From contig SVMG01000007.1 of assembly GCA_015067545.1 (NCBI GenBank), positions 37,892-101,891 of the forward strand: DNA of 64,000 nucleotides, given 5' to 3'. The stretch comes from Oscillospiraceae bacterium (GTDB lineage Bacteria; Bacillota; Clostridia; Oscillospirales; Oscillospiraceae). The notes below the pieces were generated by a model. It had not been told where the DNA came from. It saw only the letters and a list, made by a program, of their open reading frames with translations, and ran no database searches. The translations under genes were made by a program, and so were the position numbers. Within the stretch, counting starts at the first letter, position 1; every line of letters begins with the position of its first letter. Below are positions 16,247 through 25,356 of the stretch, piece after piece.

Positions 16247-16526
16247 ACAGCTCGTAATCCGCGGCCACGCGGGAGTCCAGGAAGTGCCAGAAATGCTCCT
16301 TGGCAGCCAGGTGCAGGGGGTGACCGGCATAATCCGTCAGCGCCTGCTTGCTTTCAAACTCGGAGTACAGGGCATAATCCATGCCATTGTAGGCTCTGCG
16401 GATCTCCATATGGGTAAGACCGGGGATCTTGCCAACCAGGGGCTCCAATTGCTCTTTGATGATTGCCACCGCCTGATCCTTATCCACGCCCTCTTTCAGG
16501 GTATACAAAACAATATGCTTAACCAT
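16245..16526 (-). CDS. Stress-responsive alpha/beta-barrel (Dabb) domain protein
   Basis: A 93-residue single-domain protein. It opens MVKHIVLYTLKEG and has the Dabb pattern of a strand, a helix (residues about 17-32), HMEIRR, then YALYSEF and a His-rich HPLHLAAKEHFWHFLD. The family forms dimeric ferredoxin-like barrels; some members are cyclases or stress proteins, but most are uncharacterised. It stands alone between a terminator and the end of the ispH/S1 gene, with a well-placed AAGGAG site before its start. Confidence 0.85.
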   Translation of the reverse strand: MVKHIVLYTLKEGVDKDQAVAIIKEQLEPLVGKIPGLTHMEIRRAYNGMDYALYSEFESKQALTDYAGHPLHLAAKEHFWHFLDSRVAADYEL

Positions 16527-16547
16527 AATGATTCTCCTTATGTAAAT

Positions 16548-16573
16548 ACCGGAGCCGGTAGATCGGCTCCGGT
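16548..16573 (-). terminator. Hairpin terminator of the dnaG–ispH operon
   Basis: Perfect stem ACCGGAGCCG / CGGCTCCGGT with a six-base loop, directly after the stop at 16584 on the minus strand. The T run is short. Confidence 0.65.
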
Positions 16574-16583
16574 ATGTATTTGA

Positions 16584-18578
16584 TTACTCAGCAGCTTCCT
16601 CAGCGGCCTCTTGCGCAACCTCAGCCTCGGCCTCAGCTTCCTCAGCCTCTTCCTTAGCAGGCTCCAGCAGAGCACGGATGGACAGGGAGATACGCTTGTT
16701 CTCGGCGTCCACATCGGTGATCTTGACCTGGACCTCCTGGCCCTCAGCCAGCACATCCTCAGGCTTGCCGATGCGGTGATCAGCGATCTGAGAAATGTGG
16801 ATCAGGCCGTCAACACCGGGCATGATCTCTGCAAATGCACCGAAGGTCATCAGCTTGACCACCTTAGCAGTGATCACATCGCCAACATTGTAGTTGGTCA
16901 TGAACTGATTCCAGGGATTCATCTCTGCGGTCTTGTAGCCCAGAGAGATCTTGCGCTTCTCAGCATCGAAGGAGATGACATACACTTCGATCTCGTCACC
17001 GACCTTGACCACCTCAGCGGGAGTCTTGATGCGGTTCCAGCTCAGCTCAGAAACGTGAACCATGCCGTCCACACCGCCGATGTCTACAAATGCGCCGTAG
17101 GAAGTCAGAGACTTCACGATGCCGTTGTACTTCTTGCCTTCCTCGATCTCAGCCCATACCTTCTCCTGAGAGGCCTTGCGGGTCTCAGCATTAACAGCAC
17201 GGATGGAGCCGATGACGCGGCGGCGTGCGCGGTTGACCTCGGTCACCTTCAGCTGAACAGTCTGGCCCAGCATAGCAGCCATATCGCCGCCCTTGGCAAC
17301 GCCGGACTGGGAAGCGGGGATGAACACCCGGATGCCCTTCACGGTAGCCACCAGGCCGCCCTTATTTTCTTCGGTAATGGTGCCTTCGACAGTGGTCTTT
17401 TCCTCAACATAGGTAGCCATGTCGTCCCAGATCTTCATGCCGTCCAGCTTCTTCTTGGACAGCTGAACAGTACCTTCCTGGTCGTTGACGCGTACAACGA
17501 AGACCTCGATCTCGTCGCCCACATGGAGAATGTCCTCAGGCTTCACAGAAGGATCGGCGCTGACTTCGTCATAGGGGATGTAACCCGCGTGCTTGGTGCC
17601 CAGATCCACCTGGATCTCGGTGTTACCGATAGCGGTAACGATGCCAATGACCTTATCTCCTGTATTTAAAGTCTTGATGGACTGCTCCAGGAGTTCTGCA
17701 AAGTTTTCCTCCTGCACAGCATCAGCATTAATGATTTCGCTCATAGTCTTATTGACCTCCTTTATTATCCACGCCGGTGTAGATGCACCGGCAGTGATTC
17801 CAACCTCAGCAACTCCCTGGAACTGCTCCGGATTTAATTCGGATGCATTGTCCACCAAAACTACATTTTGGCATTGTTCCCGGCAGATCATGGCAAGACG
17901 GCCGGTGTTGGAGCTTTTGGCGTCTCCCACCACCACCATGGCCTGACTGGCAGCACTTAACTGAGCCGCTTCTTTCTGCCTGGATTCAGTTGCTCTGCAT
18001 ATTGTATCAAAAATTTTTACGTTAGTAAACAGTTTTTTTGCGATTTGGACACTTTTTTTCCAAGATATTTCCGTAGAAGTGGTCTGACTGACCATACAAA
18101 TGGGGGTATCCGGGGAGATTTCGCCGCTAAGTGCCCAGTTTTCCAGCTCTTCCGCTGTTTCAAAAATTTTGCAATGACCACACCAGCCGGCGATCCCTTC
18201 CACCTCCGGATGGGAGCGCGTGCCCATGATAATGGGCAATTCCCCTGCTGCCTCGGCCTTTTCCACGATGCCGTGGATGCGCTTGACAAAGGGACAAGTG
18301 GCGTCGATGATCTCCACACCCCGGCTTTCCAGATGCTGGTACACTTCCCGGGAAACGCCATGGGAACGGATGATGACCGTCATGCCGCTTTGGGCATCCT
18401 CCGGCTTTTCAATGACCCGCACGCCCATCTCGTCGAACTTATTGACCACATGGCGGTTATGGATAATGGGGCCCAGGGTCACGACCTCTTTCCCCTGGCC
18501 GGCCGCCTGTTCAACGGTTTCCACCGCCCGACTGACGCCAAAGCAAAAGCCGGCGCTTTTTGCGATGCGGATGCTCAT
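16584..18578 (-). CDS. ispH: IspH (HMBPP reductase) fused to ribosomal protein S1-type domains
   Basis: A 664-residue fusion. Residues 1-275 are IspH, the iron-sulfur enzyme of the last step of the MEP isoprenoid pathway; its cluster Cys are C12 (GFCFGV), C95 (ATCPFV) and C194 (DTICRATE). Residues about 295-640 are four S1 RNA-binding domains, ending with VDGLIHISQI and KRISLSIRAL, followed by a Glu/Ala-rich tail. Such fusions are known in Clostridia and replace separate ispH and rpsA genes. An internal start, Met279, has its own strong Shine-Dalgarno. The ATG overlaps the cmk stop by four bases. Confidence 0.93.
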   Translation of the reverse strand: MSIRIAKSAGFCFGVSRAVETVEQAAGQGKEVVTLGPIIHNRHVVNKFDEMGVRVIEKPEDAQSGMTVIIRSHGVSREVYQHLESRGVEIIDATCPFVKRIHGIVEKAEAAGELPIIMGTRSHPEVEGIAGWCGHCKIFETAEELENWALSGEISPDTPICMVSQTTSTEISWKKSVQIAKKLFTNVKIFDTICRATESRQKEAAQLSAASQAMVVVGDAKSSNTGRLAMICREQCQNVVLVDNASELNPEQFQGVAEVGITAGASTPAWIIKEVNKTMSEIINADAVQEENFAELLEQSIKTLNTGDKVIGIVTAIGNTEIQVDLGTKHAGYIPYDEVSADPSVKPEDILHVGDEIEVFVVRVNDQEGTVQLSKKKLDGMKIWDDMATYVEEKTTVEGTITEENKGGLVATVKGIRVFIPASQSGVAKGGDMAAMLGQTVQLKVTEVNRARRRVIGSIRAVNAETRKASQEKVWAEIEEGKKYNGIVKSLTSYGAFVDIGGVDGMVHVSELSWNRIKTPAEVVKVGDEIEVYVISFDAEKRKISLGYKTAEMNPWNQFMTNYNVGDVITAKVVKLMTFGAFAEIMPGVDGLIHISQIADHRIGKPEDVLAEGQEVQVKITDVDAENKRISLSIRALLEPAKEEAEEAEAEAEVAQEAAEEAAE
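17742..17763 (-). promoter_or_regulatory. Internal ribosome binding site and ATG before the S1 domains
   Basis: On the minus strand AAAGGAGG (17756-17763) stands 11 bases before an in-frame ATG (17742-17744, Met279). Translation from here would give a free S1-domain protein of 386 residues. The match is seen; its use is inferred. Confidence 0.55.
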
Positions 18579-19255
18579 AACGCCGTCTTCTCCTTGACGA
18601 TGCCGCGAATGGTCTCCACCACCTGGTCGATGGTCATCTCAGAAGTATCTACCTTTATGGAATCTCTGCACATTTTCAGCGGAGCAATGGCGCGGTGGGT
18701 ATCCTGATAGTCCCGCTGCTGGATCTCCTGCAGGATCTTGGCAAAATCCGCTTTCTGCCCCTTGGCAATCAGCTCATCCGTGCGGCGCTTTGCCCGAACC
18801 TCGGCAGAAGCGGTGAGGAAGATCTTCACATCCGCATCCGGCAGTACCACAGTGCCGATATCCCGGCCATCCATGACCACATTGTGCTGCCGTGCAACCT
18901 CTCGCTGCATATCCAGCAGCACCTCCCGGACAACAGGCTGGGCGGAGATCAGGGATGCTTTCTGTGAAATATCCTGGGTGCGGATATCTCCGGTGACATC
19001 CATGCCGTTCATGATCATGTGCTGCAGGCCGTCCTCATCATATTCGATCCCCACAGTCAGCTCGTCAATGTAGCGCTCCACGCCGTCGGTATCCTTGGGG
19101 CTGACGCCCAAAAGATCCATAAAATAGGCCACAGTGCGGTAGATCGCACCGGTATCCACATAATAGCAGCCCAGATCCTTGGCAATGCGCCGGGCGATGG
19201 TGCTTTTACCTGCTCCTGCAGGGCCGTCAATGGCAATTGCAATTGTCTTAGCCAT
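18575..19255 (-). CDS. cmk: Cytidylate kinase
   Basis: A 226-residue nucleoside monophosphate kinase that phosphorylates CMP and dCMP. The P-loop is GPAGAGKST (residues 10-18); DTGAIYRT and GRDIGTVVLPDADVKIFLTA are Cmk signatures. In many Clostridia cmk stands before ispH and rpsA, as here. It starts 14 bases after the sigma-like gene and overlaps ispH by ATGA, so it belongs to the dnaG–rpoD operon. Confidence 0.95.
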   Translation of the reverse strand: MAKTIAIAIDGPAGAGKSTIARRIAKDLGCYYVDTGAIYRTVAYFMDLLGVSPKDTDGVERYIDELTVGIEYDEDGLQHMIMNGMDVTGDIRTQDISQKASLISAQPVVREVLLDMQREVARQHNVVMDGRDIGTVVLPDADVKIFLTASAEVRAKRRTDELIAKGQKADFAKILQEIQQRDYQDTHRAIAPLKMCRDSIKVDTSEMTIDQVVETIRGIVKEKTAL

Positions 19256-19269
19256 GTTACTTACCTTCC

Positions 19270-20310
19270 TTATCCTTCATTGCGCAGTTTTTTCAGCGCT
19301 TCTGCTTCCCGGGCAGATACCTCATCGGCAGTCATGCCCAGTATTTTACCAACCTCCGCTGCACTCATGGGCAGGCCCTTCTCAAGGCCAAAGCGCAGCG
19401 TCAGCAATTTGGCATCTGTTTCGTTCAGATTGCTCAACAGGTCAGAGATCCGCTGGCGCATCTGAAAATACGCGGTATCTTCCACCGCTTGTGTCTCAGC
19501 CAGCTCCTCTTCTTCCGGTTCGGGTTCGCGCTTGGCCAGGTTCATCCGACGGGCTGTTTCCAGCATTTCTGCCACAACACCGGTCTCCTGCACGCTCATA
19601 TGCAATGCTTCTGCCAGTTCCTCGATGGTGGGATTGCGGCCCAGATCTGTCAACAGCTGCTCATCCATGGCTCGGTAATCCTCCATGGCCTGGCGCATTT
19701 TCTGACCAACGCCGAACTCTCTTGCCTGCAGCACCATCGCCTTACTGAGACTGCGCTGAATGTAACAGCTGCAATGGCTTTCAAAATCTCCGCCTGCATA
19801 GGATAGGATCGCCTGCCATAGACCGAGGCCGCCCTCTTGCAGCAGATCCAGCAGCAGTACGCCCCGTCCGGCCAAGCTGAATGCCTGCTCCGCCACCCGG
19901 CTGAGCATCAAATTGGTCAACTGCGGAAGCACTTCTTCCCGGCCTGACTTATATTCCTCCGCCAAACGCTGGGCATCACCACAGGCAGGCAGAGCCGCGA
20001 TCTCTTCCAAATACAGCCGCAGCGGGTCGTTTTCTTCCAGCCCCCGGGGCAGCGCATTTTGGGAGACCAGATCCTTTTCCAGCCGCAGGCGAACCGCAGT
20101 ATCCGCTGAAGCGGCAAAAGTTCCCAGGCTGTCAACAGTCAGCAGAATATCCTTTTCGTCCAACAGCGCCAGAGCGTTTTCCAGGGTCTCTTCACTTTCC
20201 TGCTCCATCATGGCGAGAAACTGCGCCCCGTCCAGCATACCGCCGGGAGGGATCTGTCCAATCGCCTGCTCCCATGCAGCTGCTTCAAAGGTAAATTCCA
20301 AGTGATTCAT
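19270..20310 (-). CDS. Divergent sigma-70-like protein
   Basis: A 346-residue protein. The first 95 residues have no clear match. Region 2 is recognisable but altered: DLLQEGGLGLWQAILSY in place of DLIQEGSIGLLVAAKKF of the sigma gene next door, then CSCYIQRSLSKAM where YATKWIRQGVSRY is expected, so the residues that read and melt the -10 element are changed. Region 3 (NPTIEELAEALHMSVQE) and region 4 (LLTLRFGLEKGLPMSAAEVGKILGMT) remain. It overlaps the upstream sigma gene by four bases. It may be an alternative sigma with a different promoter, or a modulator of the main one. Confidence 0.72.
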   Translation of the reverse strand: MNHLEFTFEAAAWEQAIGQIPPGGMLDGAQFLAMMEQESEETLENALALLDEKDILLTVDSLGTFAASADTAVRLRLEKDLVSQNALPRGLEENDPLRLYLEEIAALPACGDAQRLAEEYKSGREEVLPQLTNLMLSRVAEQAFSLAGRGVLLLDLLQEGGLGLWQAILSYAGGDFESHCSCYIQRSLSKAMVLQAREFGVGQKMRQAMEDYRAMDEQLLTDLGRNPTIEELAEALHMSVQETGVVAEMLETARRMNLAKREPEPEEEELAETQAVEDTAYFQMRQRISDLLSNLNETDAKLLTLRFGLEKGLPMSAAEVGKILGMTADEVSAREAEALKKLRNEG

Positions 20311-21161
20311 TCCAAATAATCCTCCAGTCCCATGCTGGCTCCCATTTTTTGCAGTTTCTCCATGGCCTGCCGTTCGATCTGCCGGGCACGCTCCTTGGAT
20401 ACGCCCACGGTCTTTCCGATCTCTTCTAAAGAATAGCAGATGCCGTCGGTCATACCGAAGTGCAGCTGTAAAACCTGTCTCTGCCGGTCATTCAGCATGT
20501 GCAACAGCGAATCCATGGTCTGATTCAGTTCCTCTCTGACCAGGGCCTCATAGGGCTGCGGTGCATAGATATCCTCCAAAATCGTTCCCGCATAGCCTTC
20601 CTCCCCTATGGGAGCGTCAAACGAGAACACCTCCGGGTGCAGCTGCATGAGCTGCCGCAGCTTGTCCACGGATATCTCACAAGCCTGTGCCAGTGCATCT
20701 TCCGCAGGCTCGGCACCGGTTTGCTGAACCATAGCTGCACGCATGGATATGATCTTTCGGATGCGCTCAGCCGTATGGGCAGGTACACGGATCAGATTGG
20801 CGTGATTCAGCAGATACCGACTCACACCCTGGCGGATCCACTTGGTGGCATAGGTGGAAAATCGGAATTCCTTGGTGTAATCAAATTTTTTCGCCGCCAC
20901 CAACAGGCCAATACTTCCCTCCTGGATCAGATCCAAAAGCGGAATGCCCCGTCCTGCATATTCCCGGGCAACCGATACCACAAGCCGCAGGTTGGAATTG
21001 ACCATCTGACGGATAGCCTCCTCGTCTCCATCTGCACAACGCTTTGCCAGAACGCGCTCCTGCTCCGCTGTCAGACGGGGATAGCGACGGATCTCGCTTA
21101 AATATTGCCGTACATCGTCTTCACCGGCAGGTGCGGACGGTTTTGTAAGCAAATCAGTCAT
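20307..21161 (-). CDS. rpoD: RNA polymerase sigma factor, RpoD/SigA type
   Basis: A 284-residue sigma-70 factor. Region 1.2 (DDVRQYLSEIRRYPRLTAEQE), region 2 (NLRLVVSVAREYAGRGIPLLDLIQEG, then FSTYATKWIRQGVSRYL), region 3 and region 4 (YSLEEIGKTVGVSKERARQIE) are all present; region 1.1 is absent, so it is shorter than B. subtilis SigA (about 370). The location directly behind dnaG is the classic place of the primary sigma gene. Region 2.4 has TK where primary factors have TW, so a group 2/3 factor is also possible. Overlaps dnaG by four bases. Confidence 0.82.
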   Translation of the reverse strand: MTDLLTKPSAPAGEDDVRQYLSEIRRYPRLTAEQERVLAKRCADGDEEAIRQMVNSNLRLVVSVAREYAGRGIPLLDLIQEGSIGLLVAAKKFDYTKEFRFSTYATKWIRQGVSRYLLNHANLIRVPAHTAERIRKIISMRAAMVQQTGAEPAEDALAQACEISVDKLRQLMQLHPEVFSFDAPIGEEGYAGTILEDIYAPQPYEALVREELNQTMDSLLHMLNDRQRQVLQLHFGMTDGICYSLEEIGKTVGVSKERARQIERQAMEKLQKMGASMGLEDYLE

Positions 21162-22909
21162 TCTTTGATTCCTTTTCTTTCTTTCAGCCTGGAGCGCAGG
21201 GCCAGAAGATCATCTTCACTGTTAACAGATGCCGCCTGATGCTCTGCACAGATGGTGGCCACGCAATCGGCGAAGGCCTGCTCATTCACCGGCCCTTGCT
21301 GGCGCTGCAAAACACCCACCATATGGGACATTTCTTCCTGGTCAAGATCCTCCAAAACTGCCAGAGCCACTTCCAGACCCTGATCATGCCGCTGCTTCAG
21401 CTGCGTGAAAACCCTGCCCAGCAATGCAGAAGAAAACTTCTCCTGCGTCAGATTGCCTGTGCGGTCCAAAAGTGCCGGTTCCCGCAGGGCAATGGCGATC
21501 ACGCCCTCTTCCGCCATGGCGGACTTCATATTGTCGTAACGGATATTGCGGCTCTTGGGCTGTAAATTCCGGGCAGGAGACAGATCGATCTTCTCCTGCT
21601 GCTTCTTTTGATTTCTTTCCCGGCGTTTCCACGCCCGCTGGATCTCCAGCTTCATGGCATCCGGGCTGATCTTGGCCTTTTCTGCCACGCGTCCGCCATA
21701 GACCTCCCGCTGGACAGCACTGCCCAGGGTGGCAATGAGATCCGCAGATTCCTGCAGAAATTTTACCTTTTGGTCATCCTGCTTCAGATCGTACTTCAGC
21801 GCGATGGCATTCAGCTGATATTCCACACGGTTGGACGAGCCTTCCAGCAGCAGCTTGAACCGATCCGCGCCGAATTTGTGTAAAAATTCGTCCGGGTCTT
21901 TTGCCCCTTCGATCTGCAAAACCTTTACCTGCAGGCCGGCTTTCTCCAAAATAGGGATTGCCCGCTGGGTGGCATTCTGACCTGCCTTGTCGCCGTCGTA
22001 GATCAGCACGATCTGATCGGCATACCGGGTCATCAGCGCCGCCTGCTCTTCCGTCAGACTTGTGCCCAGGGATGCAATGGCATTGTCAAACCCAAACTGG
22101 TGCAGTGCCACCACATCGATGTTGCCCTCCACCAGGATCAAAAAGCCCTGCTTGCTCTTCTTGGCCAAATTCAGTCCGAACAGGTTTTTTCGCTTGTTGA
22201 AGATCAGCGTTTCCGGGGAGTTTAAGTACTTGGCGGCATTATCATCCTTTTTGATGATGCGGCCACCAAAACCGATCACATTCCCCCGCACATCGATGAT
22301 GGGGAACATGAGCCGATCACGGAAACGGTCTAAAAGTCTTGCTTTATCCTTTGTCTGGGTCACCAAACCGGAATCCAAAAGCTCCTGGTCGGTGTAGCCC
22401 TTGGCCTTCATGGCGCGCACCATGTTGTCCCAGCCGTCCGGCGCATAGCCCACACCGAAGGTGGTGAGGATGGACTTGGACATCCCTCTGCCCAAGGCAT
22501 AATCCAGCGCCTGCTTGCCCACGGGGGCATACAGCTGACTGTGGAAAAACCGGGCCGCTTCCTTATGTAACGCCCAAAGGCGTTCCTGCTGGCGGTATCG
22601 GGACTGGTACTGCTCGTCCTCCGGCACGCTCATGCCCGCCCGCTTTGCCAGCGCGCGCACCGCATCGGGATAGCTGAGACCCTCCACCTCCATCTGGAAG
22701 TTGATGACGCCGCCACCCTTGTGACAGCCGAAGCAGTAGTAAATACCCTTGTCCGGGGCAACGGAAAAAGAGGCGGTTTTTTCTCCATGGAACGGACAAA
22801 GTCCGAACATGTTGGCACCGGCCCGGCGCAGAGATACATACTGACCCACCACATCCTCAATGGGATTGCGGGCTACCAGCTCGTCAATAAATGATGCGGG
22901 GAATGCCAT
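21158..22909 (-). CDS. dnaG: DNA primase
   Basis: A 583-residue primase that makes RNA primers at the replication fork. Order: N-terminal CHC2 zinc site (CPFHGEK, then CFGCHKGG, residues about 38-65), the RNA-polymerase core with TOPRIM acidic residues (VEGNIDV near 262 and YDGDKAGQ near 305), and a C-terminal helicase-interaction region with low conservation. ATG 22909 has AAAGGAGG before it. First gene of the operon dnaG–rpoD–sigma-like–cmk–ispH/S1. Confidence 0.95.
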   Translation of the reverse strand: MAFPASFIDELVARNPIEDVVGQYVSLRRAGANMFGLCPFHGEKTASFSVAPDKGIYYCFGCHKGGGVINFQMEVEGLSYPDAVRALAKRAGMSVPEDEQYQSRYRQQERLWALHKEAARFFHSQLYAPVGKQALDYALGRGMSKSILTTFGVGYAPDGWDNMVRAMKAKGYTDQELLDSGLVTQTKDKARLLDRFRDRLMFPIIDVRGNVIGFGGRIIKKDDNAAKYLNSPETLIFNKRKNLFGLNLAKKSKQGFLILVEGNIDVVALHQFGFDNAIASLGTSLTEEQAALMTRYADQIVLIYDGDKAGQNATQRAIPILEKAGLQVKVLQIEGAKDPDEFLHKFGADRFKLLLEGSSNRVEYQLNAIALKYDLKQDDQKVKFLQESADLIATLGSAVQREVYGGRVAEKAKISPDAMKLEIQRAWKRRERNQKKQQEKIDLSPARNLQPKSRNIRYDNMKSAMAEEGVIAIALREPALLDRTGNLTQEKFSSALLGRVFTQLKQRHDQGLEVALAVLEDLDQEEMSHMVGVLQRQQGPVNEQAFADCVATICAEHQAASVNSEDDLLALRSRLKERKGIKE

Positions 22910-22939
22910 AAAAACGCCTCCTTTCTAACAAATTAATTT

Positions 22940-22969
22940 ATTATATCACATTATTGCTGTGTATGCCAA
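22940..22969 (-). promoter_or_regulatory. Promoter of the dnaG operon
   Basis: Minus strand TTGGCA (22964-22969), 18-base spacer and an extended TGATATAAT (-10 at 22940-22945). Confidence 0.65.
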
Positions 22970-22984
22970 GTCATTGGCAGAAAT

Positions 22985-23629
22985 TTACTGCGTATTTTCG
23001 CTGCCATCTATTGGAAACGCCCGGTATTCTTTGGCGATTTCCATACCCTCGATGGTAGCAGCGCTCATATCCGTCAGCCGATCCAAAAACGGCTGCGTCT
23101 GGGCTTCCGCCACCAAAATTTCCAGTTCTACTTCTGATGTAAACTCCGTCTTGCGGATGATGCCGCCGAAAGCGGCTGCTTCCAGCTTTACCCGCTCATA
23201 GAAGGAGTAAGGGCACGGCACATACAGCACCGACCATACCCGCTTCATGGATTTACCTGCGGCATTGACAGCGATTTTCGTCCCCTTGGTATAGGCGCGT
23301 ACCAAACCGCCCGCTCCCAAAAGCGTACCGCCGAAATACCGGGTCACCACGCAGACAACATTGAAAAGCTGTTCCTTTTGCAGCACCTGCATCATGGGAT
23401 TTCCAGCTGTACCGCCGGGCTCTCCGTCATCGGAAAAACGGGACGGGCCATCCTTGATGATGTACGCCCAGCAGTTGTGGGTGGCATCGTAATGCTGACG
23501 CTTCATCTGCTGGATCTTTTCCTGCGCTTCTTCCTCGGATTCCACCAGCCAAACTCTTCCGATGAAGCGGGATTTTTTCTCTACAAATTCATCTTCACCG
23601 AATCCAGTCGGCACCAGGTATTCGTCCAA
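22985..23629 (-). CDS. YigZ/IMPACT family protein
   Basis: A 214-residue protein of the UPF0029/IMPACT family. The signature DDGEPGGTAGNP (residues about 67-78) and VVTRYFGGTLLGAGGLVRAY are clear, and the C-terminal half has the small ferredoxin-like domain of YigZ. The family is linked to translation or ribosome rescue; the bacterial function is unsettled. The start is TTG at 23629, with GGAG nine bases before it inside the end of hflX; no ATG fits. It is the second gene of an hflX operon. Confidence 0.9.
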   Translation of the reverse strand: MDEYLVPTGFGEDEFVEKKSRFIGRVWLVESEEEAQEKIQQMKRQHYDATHNCWAYIIKDGPSRFSDDGEPGGTAGNPMMQVLQKEQLFNVVCVVTRYFGGTLLGAGGLVRAYTKGTKIAVNAAGKSMKRVWSVLYVPCPYSFYERVKLEAAAFGGIIRKTEFTSEVELEILVAEAQTQPFLDRLTDMSAATIEGMEIAKEYRAFPIDGSENTQ

Positions 23630-23632
23630 GAA

Positions 23633-24901
23633 TCAGCACTCCTTTGTGATATATTCCCGTAATCTGCCGTAAAGGATGGGATCAACGATGGTCTCCACCG
23701 CGATTCCCTCGGCAGTATAGTCCACATTCAGCACCTGGGCACTGCTGTGGAGGGTTTCCACCATGCCGCCCATGGAATAAGGCAATGTGACTACCACATG
23801 GTGACGGCTGTGACCCAATGCCTTTTCAATGGCAGTCTTGAGTTCCTCCATTCCCATGCCGCTTTTGGCGGAAATGGCCACCACATCTTCCCCAATGGGA
23901 ATGTCCGTTTTCTCCACCAGATCTGCTTTGTTGTAGCACCGCAGCACCGGGGTTTCTGGCTTCGCAAGCTTGGCAATGAGCCTATCCACCACCGCAATGT
24001 GCTCTTCCCGGTTTTCGTCCGAGGAATCGATCACATGAAGCAGAAGATCCGCAAACTGCAGTTCTTCCAGCGTAGCATGGAAGGCCTCCACCAGATGGTG
24101 CGGCAGTTTTGCGATAAAACCTACCGTATCCGTTAAAATCACATCCAGATTGTCCGATACCGTCAACTGACGGGATGTGGTGTCCAGGGTGTCAAACAGC
24201 CGGTTGTTGGCCGGGATACCTGCATCTGTAAGTTTGTTGAGCAGGGTGGATTTTCCTGCGTTGGTGTAGCCAACGATGGCCACCACCGGCACAGAATTCT
24301 TCATTCTCCGCTCTCGCTGAACCATCCGCACCTGGCGCACCTGCTCCAGTTCGTGCTGCAAACGGGAGATCCGTTCCCGGATGTGTCGGCGATCTGTTTC
24401 CAGCTTTGTTTCACCGGGGCCTCGGGTGCCGATGCCGCCACCTTGCCGGGAAAGGCTCTTTCCCATGCCGGACAGCCGGGGCAGTAAATATTGGTATTGG
24501 GCCAATTCCACCTGCAAACGGCCTTCCCTGGTCTTGGCCCGCTGGGCGAAAATATCCAGAATCAAGGCGCTTCTGTCCAGTACCGTCACGCCAATAATCT
24601 CCTCCAACGCCCGGATATTGCCGGGAGACAGTTCGTTGTCAAAGACCACCATGGTAGACTCGGTAGCCTCCACCAGCATCCGCACTTCCTGAGCTTTGCC
24701 CTCGCCGATGAAGCTGTGGGCATCCGGGGTGTGACGGTTTTGCAGGATTTTGCCTGTGCAGAAACCGCCGGCGGTCTCCAACAGGGCTTCCAGCTCTTCT
24801 ATCGTTTCGTCGGTAGCAGTCTGATCCGCGCGAAAGCAATCCGCATTCAGGCCCACCAATACCGCCCGTTCCTGCTGGTGTGTTTGTAAAATCTCTTCCA
24901 T
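23633..24901 (-). CDS. hflX: Ribosome-associated GTPase HflX
   Basis: A 422-residue GTPase that binds the 50S subunit and splits stalled ribosomes. The N-terminal HflX domain contains the Gly-rich linker SRQGGGIGTRGPGETKLE, followed by a coiled coil and the G domain: GYTNAGKST (G1), DTVGFI (G3), NKAD (G4) and SAKSG (G5). Full length. GGAGG lies five bases before ATG 24901. Confidence 0.95.
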   Translation of the reverse strand: MEEILQTHQQERAVLVGLNADCFRADQTATDETIEELEALLETAGGFCTGKILQNRHTPDAHSFIGEGKAQEVRMLVEATESTMVVFDNELSPGNIRALEEIIGVTVLDRSALILDIFAQRAKTREGRLQVELAQYQYLLPRLSGMGKSLSRQGGGIGTRGPGETKLETDRRHIRERISRLQHELEQVRQVRMVQRERRMKNSVPVVAIVGYTNAGKSTLLNKLTDAGIPANNRLFDTLDTTSRQLTVSDNLDVILTDTVGFIAKLPHHLVEAFHATLEELQFADLLLHVIDSSDENREEHIAVVDRLIAKLAKPETPVLRCYNKADLVEKTDIPIGEDVVAISAKSGMGMEELKTAIEKALGHSRHHVVVTLPYSMGGMVETLHSSAQVLNVDYTAEGIAVETIVDPILYGRLREYITKEC

Positions 24902-25031
24902 TCATTCCTCCGTAAAAACACAAAACACATACTTTTTTACATTATACCACAAATTGCGCAATACGGACAGTATTTTGACAAAAAGACGCAAAAAAGTCCG
25001 CACTACGCAAAACGCAGTGCGGACTTCTGTC

Positions 25032-25232
25032 TTACTTCAGGCCGAAACGCTTGTTGAAACGGTCAACACGTCCACCGGTGTCAACCAGCTTCTGCTTGCC
25101 GGTATAGAAAGGGTGGCACTTGGAGCAGATCTCAACACGGATGTCCTTCTTGGTGGAGCCAGTCGTAAAGACATTACCACAAGCACAGCGAATGGTAGTC
25201 TGTTCGTAGTTGGGATGGATACCTTCCTTCAT
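25032..25232 (-). CDS. rpmE: 50S ribosomal protein L31, zinc-binding form
   Basis: A 66-residue L31 ([16 protein letters not shown]...). It keeps the zinc ligands of the C+ type: CAC near residue 16 and CSKC near 37. The C-terminal [11 protein letters not shown] is typical. ATG 25232 has AAAGAGGTG before it; an upstream in-frame codon at 25280 lies in the leader. The 5' leader carries a GGGTCATTATGCCC inverted repeat whose role is unknown. Confidence 0.95.
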   Translation of the reverse strand: MKEGIHPNYEQTTIRCACGNVFTTGSTKKDIRVEICSKCHPFYTGKQKLVDTGGRVDRFNKRFGLK

Positions 25233-25356
25233 TTTGTTCACCTCTTTCTTAGCAGTTAAAGGGCATAATGACCCTAACAATCTTTAATCGCCCGGATATC
25301 ATAACACACATGGGCAGATAATGCAAGTGTTTTTTTCGTTATTTTCCAAAAAACTC

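Noticed and set aside
16584..16660. Glu/Ala-rich end of the IspH–S1 protein as a frameshifted tail
   Set aside because: The frame runs on without break to a stop followed by a terminator, and acidic tails are common in S1 proteins of this group.
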